From NCBI RefSeq assembly GCF_040783975.1, contig NZ_CP160631.1, positions 3,038,001 to 3,102,000 of the forward strand: 64,000 nucleotides of DNA, written 5' to 3'. The stretch is from Pantoea sp. Ep11b. GTDB taxonomy: Bacteria; Pseudomonadota; Gammaproteobacteria; Enterobacterales; Enterobacteriaceae. The position numbers and the translations under genes were made by a program. Under the pieces are notes generated by a model. That model worked only from the letters and a program-made list of their open reading frames with translations, was not told where the DNA came from and ran no database searches. How positions within the stretch are numbered: the stretch's first letter is position 1; each line of letters begins with the position of its first letter. This document shows positions 49,936 through 58,304 of this stretch, piece by piece.

Positions 49936-51304
49936 ACCGTACCGTCACCCGCAGTCCGCCGAGTTGCGGACTGCGATCCAGCTGCAGGGTCGCGCCATGC
50001 CAGGCGCAGATATCCTGCACCAGCGCCAGGCCGATACCGGCGCCCGGCTGCATCCCGGCATTGTCCAGCCGCTGAAAAGGCTGTAACGCTTTCAGCTGCT
50101 CCGCCCCCTCGATGCCCGGCCCGCTGTCCTCAATTTCCAGCCCGCCCGCCCTTACCCGGGCGGTGACAATGCCGTGACAGGGGGTATATTTGATCGCGTT
50201 GTCCAGCAGATTGGCGCAGAGTTCGCCAATCAGCACGCCATCGCCCGCGATCAGGCTGCTCTCTTCTCCTTCATAGCCCAGATCGATCTGCCGGGTGCGG
50301 GCCGCCGTATAGCGGCTGAAGCAGGCGTCGCGCACGATGGCCGCCAGATCCACCCGCGTCATCGGTTTATCCTCGCCGTGACGCGCTTTGATGCGGGCTA
50401 ACTGCAACAGCCGATCGGTCAGGACAATAGTCTCATCCAGCGTATGGCGCATACCGAGCAGACTCTCCTGCCAGGCTTCGGGACGTTCACTGCTGAGCGC
50501 AACGCTGACCTGCGTTTTCAGGATGGTGAGCGGCGTCCGCAGCTGGTGCGCCGCGTCAGCACTGAAACGATCCTGGCGCGCCAGCAGCCCCCGCAACCGG
50601 GCAAGATAGCGGTTAAAGGCGATGATCAGCGGTTGCAGTTCCGACCAGGGCAGCGAGGGAAGTGGCGTCAATTCACCGCCGTCGCGCTGTAACACGGTGC
50701 GGGACAGCCGCCGCAGCGGGCGCAACACCCGGCGCAGCATCAGGCCCGCCAGCAGCAGTGTCATCAGTACCAGTCCGCTCTGGCTGATCAGCGCGGTTCG
50801 CATCAGCCCGCGGGCAAACTCCTGCCGGGAGTGAATGGTTTCGGCCACCAGCACCAGCGCCATGCCATCCACACCTGACTCGCTCACCGGCTGCCAGAGT
50901 GCTGCAACCCGGATGCGTTGCTGGTGATAGCGGCCGTCATAGAAGTGCACCAGCGCCGGATAGGCAGTGGACATTTTGCTGGTGATGGGGATCGGCGGCA
51001 GGTCGTTGTAACCGGATAACGTTTTGCCCTCCGGGGAGATCACCTGGTAGAAGAGCTGATCGTTCATGTTGCGCTCAAAACTGTCGAGCACGACCCAGGG
51101 GACATCCACCTCCAGATGCTGCCGCCGCACCACCAGCCGCTCCGCCACCGTCCGGGCGGACGCCAGCAGCGAGCGATCGTAAGCCTGATTCGCGGCCGCC
51201 AGCCCGCTCTGATAGTGGGTGTAAACCGACAGCGCCCAGAGCAACAGCAGCGGCAGGCCAAACCAGGCCAGCAGCTCACCCCGCAGCGAATGCGTCAGCC
51301 GCAT
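49916..51304 (-). CDS. tctE: Sensor histidine kinase TctE
   Basis: Membrane sensor kinase of 462 aa, TctE type. Order: N-terminal membrane helix (about residues 11-29), 2CSK_N periplasmic sensor domain (to about 165), second helix (about 172-191), HisKA with phospho-acceptor H253 in ADAAHQLRTPLT, and HATPase_c with N box (LCANLLDNAIKYTP) and G boxes (EDSGPGI, GAGIGLALV). With TctD it is known in Salmonella to switch on the tricarboxylate transporter. The start overlaps tctD by 10 bp; the 3' end overlaps the DMT gene by 20 bp. Confidence 0.93.
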   Translation of the reverse strand: MRLTHSLRGELLAWFGLPLLLLWALSVYTHYQSGLAAANQAYDRSLLASARTVAERLVVRRQHLEVDVPWVVLDSFERNMNDQLFYQVISPEGKTLSGYNDLPPIPITSKMSTAYPALVHFYDGRYHQQRIRVAALWQPVSESGVDGMALVLVAETIHSRQEFARGLMRTALISQSGLVLMTLLLAGLMLRRVLRPLRRLSRTVLQRDGGELTPLPSLPWSELQPLIIAFNRYLARLRGLLARQDRFSADAAHQLRTPLTILKTQVSVALSSERPEAWQESLLGMRHTLDETIVLTDRLLQLARIKARHGEDKPMTRVDLAAIVRDACFSRYTAARTRQIDLGYEGEESSLIAGDGVLIGELCANLLDNAIKYTPCHGIVTARVRAGGLEIEDSGPGIEGAEQLKALQPFQRLDNAGMQPGAGIGLALVQDICAWHGATLQLDRSPQLGGLRVTVRFTTDAG

Positions 51305-51966
51305 GGCAGCGTTTCCAGGCTGTAGCCCAGCCCGCGCAGCGTCACGATCGCCACATCGCTGCCTGCCAGTTTTTTTCTGACGCGGTGCACGTAAAGCTCG
51401 ATACTCTCCGGGCTGGCTTCATCCGCCAGGCTGAAGGTCTGCTCATAGAGAAACTGCCGGGAGACCGGCCGGCCATGACGCTGCATCAGCGTCGTCAGGA
51501 CGCTCGATTCGCGCGGCGTCAGCGCCAGCGGCCTGTCGGCCAGCAGGAAATAGCCTTCGCTGTCCAGCCTCAGCTGGCCCAGCGACTGATTCTGCGGGGT
51601 CTGACTCTGACTGCGCCGCAGCAGCGCCCGTAGCCGCGCTTCCAGCTCATCCAGCTCAAAGGGTTTGGTCAGGTAGTCATCCGCGCCCAGGTTCAGGCCG
51701 CGCACCCGATCGTCCAGCGCACTGTGCGCGGTCAGCAACAGCACCGGCACGCTCTGACCCCGCCGCCGCAGACGGGTCAGCACCTCCAGGCCATCGATCC
51801 GAGGCAGAGAGACATCCAGCACCACCAGCGCATAGGCTTCACACTGCAACGCGTGATCGGCCGCCACGCCATCCGCTACCCAGTCAACCGCAAACCCTTT
51901 TTGCGTCAGCGCCTTCTGCAGCCAGCGCGCCAGGTCAGCCGTATCTTCCACCAGTAAGAGACGCAT
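51295..51966 (-). CDS. tctD: OmpR-family response regulator TctD
   Basis: 223-aa response regulator. The receiver domain (1-115) has acidic E7/D8, phospho-acceptor D51 in VVLDVSLPRIDG and K101 in DDYLTKPFEL; the C-terminal winged helix (about 125-218) ends VHRVRKKLAGSDVAIVTLRGLGY. It is divergent from tctCBA across 120 bp that carry an 11-bp-period direct repeat, the arrangement expected for an OmpR-type target (51995-52014). Confidence 0.94.
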   Translation of the reverse strand: MRLLLVEDTADLARWLQKALTQKGFAVDWVADGVAADHALQCEAYALVVLDVSLPRIDGLEVLTRLRRRGQSVPVLLLTAHSALDDRVRGLNLGADDYLTKPFELDELEARLRALLRRSQSQTPQNQSLGQLRLDSEGYFLLADRPLALTPRESSVLTTLMQRHGRPVSRQFLYEQTFSLADEASPESIELYVHRVRKKLAGSDVAIVTLRGLGYSLETLPCG

Positions 51967-51994
51967 ATCACATCCTGTTATTAAATCCGCTCCC

Positions 51995-52014
51995 TGAAAG
52001 GTAAATGAAAGGTA
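51995..52014. promoter_or_regulatory. Candidate TctD-binding direct repeat
   Basis: TGAAAGGTA (51995-52003) is repeated exactly at 52006-52014, an 11-bp period, one helical turn. OmpR/PhoB-family regulators bind tandem direct repeats with this spacing. It sits in the tctD/tctC divergent promoter, 29 bp from tctD and 73 bp from tctC. Confidence 0.65.
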
Positions 52015-52086
52015 GCTGTCTTAACAATTCGATAACGCTGATGTTTCAGCAGCAATCACACTCTGGATGAATGAATGGAGCCTGCA

Positions 52087-53067
52087 ATGAAAAAATTAAT
52101 GCCTGCCGCCCTCGCCACCACCCTGCTGACGCTGATGGCGACCCATGCCGTCGCCGCAGAGGGGCCGGGCCGCACCGAATGTATCGCGCCCGCGAAACCC
52201 GGCGGCGGTTTTGATCTGACCTGCAAACTGTTGCAGGTCTCACTGCAGGAAACCGGCCAGATTAAGACGCCGATGCGCGTCACCTACATGCCCGGCGGCG
52301 TCGGTGCGGTCGCCTATAACGCCATTATCGCCCAGCGTCCGGCCGAAGCGGGCACCGTTGTCGCCTTCTCCGGCGGCTCGCTGCTTAACCTCTCTCAGGG
52401 CAAATTTGGCCGCTATACCGTTGACGACGTGAAGTGGCTGGCGGCCGTCGGCACCGATTACGGCATGGTGGCGGTGCGTGATGACGCGCCGTGGAAAACC
52501 CTGGGTGAGCTGATGGCGGCTATGAAAGAAGATCCCACCAAAGTGGTGGTGGGTGCCGGAGCGTCCATCGGCAGCCAGGACTGGATGAAGACCGCGCTGC
52601 TGGCACGCGAAGCCGGTATCGATCCCCGCAAGATGCGCTATGTCGCCTTTGAGGGCGGCGGTGAGCCGGTGACGGCGCTGCTCGGCAACCACATTCAGGT
52701 GGTCTCCGGTGACATGAGTGAAATGGTGCCGCACCTGCAGGGCGGCAAAATGCGGGTGCTGGCCGTGATGTCCGATCAGCGTCTGCCGGGCCAGCTGGCG
52801 GAGGTGCCGACCGCCAAAGAGCAGGGTTTTAACATCGTCTGGCCGGTGATCCGCGGCTACTACTTGGGTCCCAAAGTCAGCGATGCCGATTATCAGTGGT
52901 GGGAAGAGGCGTTCAAAAAGATGACAGAGACGCCGGAGTTCAAAAAGCAGCGCGACCTGCGCGGCCTGTTCGAGTTTAACCTGACCGGTCAGGCGCTCGA
53001 CAGCTACGTGAAGAAGCAGGTGGCAGATTACCGTGAGCAGGCAAAATCCTTTGGCCTGGCCAAATAA
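52087..53067 (+). CDS. tctC: Tricarboxylate-binding protein TctC (TTT family)
   Basis: Periplasmic solute receptor of a tripartite tricarboxylate transporter, 326 aa. A signal peptide of about 24 residues ends THAVAA; the mature part shows the TctC/Bug family elements PAKPGGGFDLTCKLLQ and MPGGVGAVAYN near the N-terminus and GAGASIGSQDWM in the middle. Likely ligands are citrate or related tricarboxylates, by analogy with Salmonella; Bug-type receptors are diverse, so the ligand is not certain. I start at 52087 with GGAG upstream, rather than 52075, to give a standard signal peptide. First gene of tctCBA. Confidence 0.93.
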   Translation: MKKLMPAALATTLLTLMATHAVAAEGPGRTECIAPAKPGGGFDLTCKLLQVSLQETGQIKTPMRVTYMPGGVGAVAYNAIIAQRPAEAGTVVAFSGGSLLNLSQGKFGRYTVDDVKWLAAVGTDYGMVAVRDDAPWKTLGELMAAMKEDPTKVVVGAGASIGSQDWMKTALLAREAGIDPRKMRYVAFEGGGEPVTALLGNHIQVVSGDMSEMVPHLQGGKMRVLAVMSDQRLPGQLAEVPTAKEQGFNIVWPVIRGYYLGPKVSDADYQWWEEAFKKMTETPEFKKQRDLRGLFEFNLTGQALDSYVKKQVADYREQAKSFGLAK

Positions 53068-53083
53068 CAAATAACGGGAGCAG

Positions 53084-53518
53084 ATGATGAGCGATCGTAT
53101 TTTTGCTGCCCTGTGGCTGGCACTGTGCCTCGGCGGCATGGTGGTGGCCTGGCAGATTCAGAGTGAATACAGTTACGAACCGGTGGGGCCGCGTCCGTTC
53201 CCGATGGCGATCCTGGGCCTGATGGCTATCTGCGCCGTGCTGATGCTTTTTCGTAAACCGGACACTATTCAGTGGCCTGCCAGCGGCACCCTGAAACGGC
53301 TGGCGGCGCTGGCGGTGATGATGATGCTCTATGGCTGGCTGTTCGAGACGCTGGGCTTTGCCATCTGCACGACGCTGCTGACCTTTGGCATTGGCCTGCT
53401 GTTTGGCGCGCGCTGGTGGGCCGCCGCGCTGGCCGGGCTGGTGATGGGCACCTCACTGTTTTACGCATTTGACCGTCTGCTGGAAGTCACGCTTCCGGTC
53501 GGCAGCTGGCTGAGTTAA
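53084..53518 (+). CDS. tctB: Tripartite tricarboxylate transporter small membrane subunit TctB
   Basis: 144-aa membrane protein with four predicted helices (about residues 6-22, 42-59, 72-90 and 95-135), the usual form of TctB. Family feature: VGPRPFPMAILGLMAI near residues 27-43. Two ATGs in a row (MMSD) leave the exact start open by one codon. It starts 16 bp after tctC and 10 bp before tctA, with GGGAG upstream. Confidence 0.93.
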   Translation: MMSDRIFAALWLALCLGGMVVAWQIQSEYSYEPVGPRPFPMAILGLMAICAVLMLFRKPDTIQWPASGTLKRLAALAVMMMLYGWLFETLGFAICTTLLTFGIGLLFGARWWAAALAGLVMGTSLFYAFDRLLEVTLPVGSWLS

Positions 53519-53528
53519 GGAGAGCATC

Positions 53529-55034
53529 ATGGATACCTGGTCCTTTTTAATGCAGGGCTTTGCCGTCGCCATGACGCCAGAGAATCTGCTGATTGCCCTG
53601 ATCGGCTGCTTTATCGGCACCATCGTCGGCCTGCTGCCTGGTCTCGGCCCGATTAACGGGGTGGCGATTCTGATGCCGCTGGCGTTTGCGCTGCACCTGC
53701 CGGCCGAATCGGCGCTGATCCTGCTGGCAACGGTTTACATCGGCTGTGAATATGGAGGGCGAATCTCCTCGATTCTGCTCAACGTGCCGGGCGATGCCGG
53801 AGCCATCATGACCGCGCTGGATGGTTACCCGATGGCGCAACAGGGCAAAGCGGGCGTTGCCCTCTCCATCTCGGCGGTCAGCTCCTTTATCGGCTCCACC
53901 ATCGCTATCCTGGGGATCATTCTGTTTGCTCCGCTGCTGGCCAGCTGGTCGCTGGCGTTCGGCCCGGCAGAATATTTTGCCCTGATGGTGTTCGCCATCG
54001 CCTGCCTGGGCAGCATGATGAGCCACAATCCGCTGAAGTCGTTCCTTGCCGCCTTAATCGGCCTGGGCATGGCGACGGTCGGGGTGGATGCGAATACCGG
54101 CGTCTACCGCTTTACCTTCGAAAGCGTCCACCTCTCCGACGGCATTCAGTTTGTGGTCGTCGTAATTGGCCTGTTCTCGGTGAGTGAAATTCTGCTGATG
54201 CTGGAATCCACCAGCAGTGGTCAGAAGGCGGTGCGGGCCAGCGGCCGCATGATGTTCAACATGAAAGAGGCGGCGATGGCAACCGGTGCAACGCTGCGCT
54301 CCTCCTTCCTGGGCTTTTTTGTCGGCGTTCTGCCGGGTGCCGGTGCGACCATCGCCAGCGCCATCGCCTATATGACGGAGAAAAAAATCAGCGGCAGTGA
54401 CCAGTTCGGTAAAGGTGATATTCGCGGCGTGGCCGCCCCGGAAGCGGCAAACAACGCCTCCGCCTGTGGCTCCTTTATCCCGATGCTGACGCTGGGGATC
54501 CCTGGCTCCGGCACGACGGCGGTGATGGTCGGCGCCCTGACGCTCTATAACATCACGCCGGGGCCGGCGATGTTTGTCGAGCAGCCGGATATCGTCTGGG
54601 GTCTGATCGCGGCACTGCTGATTGGCAACGTTATGCTGCTGGTGATGAACATTCCGATGATCAACGTCTTCGCCCGCATGCTGAGCATCCCGCTCTGGTT
54701 CCTGGTGCCAGCCATCGCCGCGATTTCCGCCGTGGGCGTTTATGCCGTGCACAGCACCACCTTCGATCTGCTGCTGATGGTCGGCCTGGGGATATTCGGT
54801 TATATCCTGCGCAAAATGGACTTCCCGATGTCGCCTCTGATCCTGGGCTTTGTGCTGGGTGAAATGCTGGAGCAGAACCTGCGCCGCGCCCTGTCGATCA
54901 GTAACGGCAATCTGGTGATCCTGTGGGAAAGCCTGATTTGCAAAGTGCTGCTGGTGCTGGCGATTGCAGTCCTGCTTGTCCCGCCACTCTGGAAACGCTG
55001 GCGTCGTCATCGCCTGAAGCTGGCGGAAGAGTAA
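53529..55034 (+). CDS. tctA: Tripartite tricarboxylate transporter large permease TctA
   Basis: 501-aa, about 12-helix permease of the TTT family, energised by an ion gradient. Signature sequences are GLLPGLGPINGVAILMPLAF (about residues 36-55) and the related second repeat GVLPGAGATIASAIAYM (about 264-280), the latter followed by APEAANNASACGSFIPMLTLGIPGSG. Works with TctB and receives substrate from TctC. Last gene of the operon; the hairpin at 55055-55081 ends transcription. Confidence 0.95.
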   Translation: MDTWSFLMQGFAVAMTPENLLIALIGCFIGTIVGLLPGLGPINGVAILMPLAFALHLPAESALILLATVYIGCEYGGRISSILLNVPGDAGAIMTALDGYPMAQQGKAGVALSISAVSSFIGSTIAILGIILFAPLLASWSLAFGPAEYFALMVFAIACLGSMMSHNPLKSFLAALIGLGMATVGVDANTGVYRFTFESVHLSDGIQFVVVVIGLFSVSEILLMLESTSSGQKAVRASGRMMFNMKEAAMATGATLRSSFLGFFVGVLPGAGATIASAIAYMTEKKISGSDQFGKGDIRGVAAPEAANNASACGSFIPMLTLGIPGSGTTAVMVGALTLYNITPGPAMFVEQPDIVWGLIAALLIGNVMLLVMNIPMINVFARMLSIPLWFLVPAIAAISAVGVYAVHSTTFDLLLMVGLGIFGYILRKMDFPMSPLILGFVLGEMLEQNLRRALSISNGNLVILWESLICKVLLVLAIAVLLVPPLWKRWRRHRLKLAEE

Positions 55035-55054
55035 ATCTCGCATCAAACAGATGT

Positions 55055-55081
55055 CCCCCGTGGGATTTCACGGGGGCTTTT
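55055..55081 (+). terminator. Terminator of tctCBA
   Basis: CCCCCGTG (55055-55062) / CACGGGGG (55069-55076), 8-bp stem, 6-nt loop, then CTTTTG. It is 20 bp after the tctA stop. Confidence 0.85.
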
Positions 55082-55145
55082 GCTATCATGGCCTATTCTT
55101 ATTCCGGCGCACCCCACGCTGTTCTGTTTTTCCAAGGAATCCGCC

Positions 55146-56192
55146 ATGCAACCTCTCAGCGGCCCCGGTGTGCCGGTCGGCGATCGTTCATCTGTCAATC
55201 CGCAAACCGGCGCGTCACGTCACGGTTCGGTGGCTGGTGAGCAGCCGCTCTCCCCTGCTCAGCGCACCACCTTAGAACGTCTGATCGTGCGTATCTCTTC
55301 GCTCAGCAATCTCAAAGCGCCTGAACTCTGGGCGGGTGTGCGGCATGAGGTCGGCGTGAAGAGCGAAGCTGAGTTGCAGTCGCGCCACTTTCCCCTAGCG
55401 GAACAGTACCTTAACAGCCGTCTGACCCAGGCCCAGAACGGGCATGCCACGCGTCAGCTGATGACCCAGCTCACCGAACTGCTGCCAAAAGGCAACAACC
55501 GTCAGGCGGTCAGCGATTTTATCCGTCAGCAGTTTGGTCAGACCGTGCTGAGCGCACTGAGTCAGGATCAGCTGCGCCAGGTGCTGACCATGCTGCAGAA
55601 CGGGCAGATGACGATCCCGCAGCCGCAGCAGATCCGCGTCAGCGATCGCACCCTGCTGCCTGCTGAACACCATACGCTGAACCAGCAGGTCATTCGTCTG
55701 GCGGCTGCTACCGGTGAATCAACCGGCAAGCTGTGGTCGGCGGCACTGAAGCTGGTGAATCTGACCAGCGGCGACCCGATCCCGTCGCGCCACTTTCCGC
55801 TGCTGACCCAGTATCTGCAGGTGCGCCAGACGCTGAGCCAGCAGAGCGCACCGACGCTGCAACTGCTGGAAGCGTCCCTGAAACAGCCGCTGGATAAGCA
55901 GGAGCAGAGTCAGCTGGAGGAGTACAGCCAGCAGCGTTTCCAGGCGACGCCGCAGACTGTGCTCACCGTGACCCAGACGCAGGATCTGCTTAACTTCCTG
56001 TTCAGCCGTCGCGCTGAGCGGGCAGAAAAGCTGCATGAGCAGCCGCTGGCGCCCGGCGAGATCAGGCCGCAGCCGATCTGGTCGCCGTTTGTCGCCTCCC
56101 TGCCCGCGGGCCTGCAACCTCTGGCTCAGCGTCCCCTGCTGGGCCTGTTTGTCGCGCTGTTAGTCATCTTCCTGCTCTGGCTGGTGTTCTGA
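55146..56192 (+). CDS. flk: Flagellar regulator Flk
   Basis: 348-aa protein (331 in E. coli) that in Salmonella monitors flagellar P- and L-ring assembly and prevents premature export of FlgM. It is a mainly cytoplasmic, Gln-rich protein with one C-terminal membrane anchor (LLGLFVALLVIFLLWLVF, last 18 residues). Conserved stretches are LPKGNNRQAVSDFIRQQFGQT and TIPQPQQ. I start at 55146 (MQPLSGPGVPV), with AAGGA upstream; a frame from 55080 would cross the tct terminator. E. coli has flk directly after pdxB; here the tct cluster intervenes. Confidence 0.93.
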   Translation: MQPLSGPGVPVGDRSSVNPQTGASRHGSVAGEQPLSPAQRTTLERLIVRISSLSNLKAPELWAGVRHEVGVKSEAELQSRHFPLAEQYLNSRLTQAQNGHATRQLMTQLTELLPKGNNRQAVSDFIRQQFGQTVLSALSQDQLRQVLTMLQNGQMTIPQPQQIRVSDRTLLPAEHHTLNQQVIRLAAATGESTGKLWSAALKLVNLTSGDPIPSRHFPLLTQYLQVRQTLSQQSAPTLQLLEASLKQPLDKQEQSQLEEYSQQRFQATPQTVLTVTQTQDLLNFLFSRRAERAEKLHEQPLAPGEIRPQPIWSPFVASLPAGLQPLAQRPLLGLFVALLVIFLLWLVF

Positions 56193-56193
56193 A

Positions 56194-56637
56194 TCAGCAG
56201 CCGCAGGATGCCGCAGGCCCGGAAACGGGCCATTCGCCCGCCGCCTCCCCCCACGTCAGCGGATGACCCTCCCGTTTCCAGAAATCCAGCCCGCCAGTCA
56301 GCTCCTTGACCTGAAATCCCAGCGAAGCCAGCTTCAGGGCCGCTTTGGTCGAGCCGTTGCAGCCGATGCCGTCACAATAGGTGACATAGACTTTGCTGCG
56401 GTCGAGCCGGGCCGTGGTCTCCGCGTTCATGCTGCGATGCGGGAAGTTAATCGCGCCGCTGATGTGCCCGGCGCGATAGGCGTCCGGGGCGCGCGCATCG
56501 ATCACCACGATCCCGGTGCACTGCTGCCCTAAGTCTTCCGCCAGATCCCAGGCATCGGTGTAGTAAGTGAGTTTTGCCTGTAAATACGCCAGGCTTTCCT
56601 GCGGCGTTGCGGCCGCTGTGCGTAAAACTGATGACAT
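56194..56637 (-). CDS. Rhodanese-like sulfurtransferase domain protein
   Basis: 147-aa single-domain rhodanese homologue without signal peptide. The CH2A motif VVIDARAPDAYRAGHISGAINFP lies at about residues 45-67 and the active-site loop YCDGIGCNGSTKAA carries the nucleophile Cys88 and a second Cys93; the C-terminus ends SCGC, three residues that hold two more cysteines. The substrate is unknown. The ATG at 56637 has AGGAGAA upstream. It is divergent from the MocR-type gene with an 87-bp shared promoter, so that regulator may control it (inference). It is convergent with flk, only 1 bp apart. Confidence 0.88.
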   Translation of the reverse strand: MSSVLRTAAATPQESLAYLQAKLTYYTDAWDLAEDLGQQCTGIVVIDARAPDAYRAGHISGAINFPHRSMNAETTARLDRSKVYVTYCDGIGCNGSTKAALKLASLGFQVKELTGGLDFWKREGHPLTWGEAAGEWPVSGPAASCGC

Positions 56638-56690
56638 CGCGCTTCTCCTGTTGTGGTGAACGACCAGTTTAGGGCAAATTGGACTGCTTT

Positions 56691-56724
56691 CTGATACCCA
56701 TTCCCCATCAGGTATAAGACCCAT
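56691..56724. promoter_or_regulatory. Dyads and direct repeats in the rhodanese / MocR divergent promoter
   Basis: Two interleaved inverted repeats, CTGAT (56691-56695) / ATCAG (56707-56711) and ATACC (56694-56698) / GGTAT (56711-56715), plus a direct repeat ACCCAT at 56696-56701 and 56719-56724, 23 bp apart. MocR regulators often bind spaced direct repeats; GabR uses ATACCA boxes. The assignment is inference. Confidence 0.4.
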
Positions 56725-58158
56725 ATGAGCTCTCCGCTGTTACAGCTTTTTCAGCATCAGACGAGCGGCGGCGTGCGGGAACGTCTCTGCGCCACACTGC
56801 GGCTGGCAATCCACCGTCACCATCTGCACGCCGGGCAGCAGTTGCCTTCCAGCCGACAGCTGGCGCAGGACCTGCGACTCTCCCGCGTCACGGTGGAGGC
56901 GGCTTACGGGCAGCTGGAGAGTGAAGGCTATCTGCGACGCGAGACAGGCCGTGGCACCTTTGTTGCCATTACCGTTCCCGTCAGCCCGCCGTCGTCGCCG
57001 GTCCGCCCTCAGCCTGCCCGGTTCTCGGCGCGAGGCCGGCAGGTGCTGGCGACCGGCGGCTGTCAGGATCCCCCTTTTCCCCATGCGTTTGCCGCCGGTT
57101 CGCCGGAGTTGCGCGCGTTTCCTCACGATCTCTGGCGGCGGTTAACCAGCAGCGTGCAGCGCAGCCTGGGCAGTGCTGCCATGGGGTATGGCGACCCGTG
57201 CGGCTATCTGCCGCTGCGCAGCGCCCTCGCCGATTATCTGTCGCTTGCCAGGGGCGTCGTGTGCCAGCCGGAGCAGGTCATCATTCTAACCAGTTCGCAG
57301 CAGGCACTACAGCTGCTGGCTATGATGCTGGTCGATCCGGGTGATGAGGTGTGGATGGAGGAGCCCGGTTATCCCGGCGCCCGCAATGCGTTTCTGGCCG
57401 CAGGCGCGCAGGTGCGCGGCATTGAGGTGGACGCTGAAGGTGCCCTGCCCGCCAGCGGCAGCGCAAAGCTGATGTACCTGACCCCCTCGCATCACTATCC
57501 CACGGGCGTCACGCTGAGCCTGCCACGACGTCTGGCGTGGCTGGCGTGGGCGCAGCGCCACCAGAGCTGGCTGATCGAGGACGATTATGACAGCGAATTT
57601 CATTACGACGAACGTCCCATTCCGGCGCTACAGGGCCTGGATCGCTGTCAGCGGGTGATCACGCTGGGCACCTTTTCTAAGTCGCTGTTTCCTTCATTGC
57701 GGCTGGCCTGGATGGTGGTTCCGCCCGCGCTGATTACCCCTCTCGGCCAGGCGCGCAGCGTGCTGGACGGCCACAGTGCCCTGCTGTCACAGGCGATCAC
57801 CGCCGCTTTTCTGCAACAGGGACACTTCGCCAGCCATCTGCGGCTGATGCGGCAGCTCTATCACAGTCGTCGGGATCTTCTGCTGGCGCAGATTACGCAG
57901 CGGCTGTCACCCTGGCTCACCCCGATGGCCAGCGGCGGCGGCCTGCAGGTCACGGTGAAACTGCAGCAGCAGGCACCAAAGGAGGAGGTGCGACTCACGG
58001 CGCTGGCGGCACAACGGGGTCTGCTGCTGCCGCGTCTGAGCCCGCTCTATGCCGGGCCCATGCCCCAGCAGGGCTGGATCCTGGGCTTTGCGGCGCTGAC
58101 GCCGGACGAGATCGTGGCAGGATGCGAAAAATTGTCAGAGCTGCTGCAGGCGGGTTAA
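56725..58158 (+). CDS. MocR-type regulator (GntR HTH fused to PLP aminotransferase domain)
   Basis: 477-aa MocR/PdxR-family protein. The N-terminal GntR winged helix (about residues 10-78) includes QQLPSSRQLAQDLRLSRVTVEAAY and LRRETGRGTFVA; the aminotransferase-like domain (about 115-470) has the Schiff-base lysine K319 in LGTFSKSLFPSLRL and the PLP-ring Asp motif LIEDDYDSEFHYD. Such regulators sense PLP and amino-compound ligands. The start codon at 56725 lacks a strong ribosome site. It is divergent from the rhodanese gene, which is its likely target. I do not know its ligand. Confidence 0.92.
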   Translation: MSSPLLQLFQHQTSGGVRERLCATLRLAIHRHHLHAGQQLPSSRQLAQDLRLSRVTVEAAYGQLESEGYLRRETGRGTFVAITVPVSPPSSPVRPQPARFSARGRQVLATGGCQDPPFPHAFAAGSPELRAFPHDLWRRLTSSVQRSLGSAAMGYGDPCGYLPLRSALADYLSLARGVVCQPEQVIILTSSQQALQLLAMMLVDPGDEVWMEEPGYPGARNAFLAAGAQVRGIEVDAEGALPASGSAKLMYLTPSHHYPTGVTLSLPRRLAWLAWAQRHQSWLIEDDYDSEFHYDERPIPALQGLDRCQRVITLGTFSKSLFPSLRLAWMVVPPALITPLGQARSVLDGHSALLSQAITAAFLQQGHFASHLRLMRQLYHSRRDLLLAQITQRLSPWLTPMASGGGLQVTVKLQQQAPKEEVRLTALAAQRGLLLPRLSPLYAGPMPQQGWILGFAALTPDEIVAGCEKLSELLQAG

Positions 58159-58263
58159 GGCGGAGCGTGAAACAGGTGCGGGGAGGGAGCGTTCAGACGG
58201 ATGCGCCCTACGCCAGGTGAAACGTCAATGTGACAGCGAAGCGCGCGGCGGCGGGCAAATAAA

Positions 58264-58285
58264 AAGGGCCGGCAGGCCGGCCCTT
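58264..58285 (-). terminator. Terminator of fabB
   Basis: AAGGGCCGGC (58264-58273) / GCCGGCCCTT (58276-58285), 10-bp perfect stem; on the minus strand TTTTTATTTG follows. It is 20 bp beyond the fabB stop. Confidence 0.9.
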
Positions 58286-58304
58286 CTCTGTCCTGACGTA
58301 ACGA

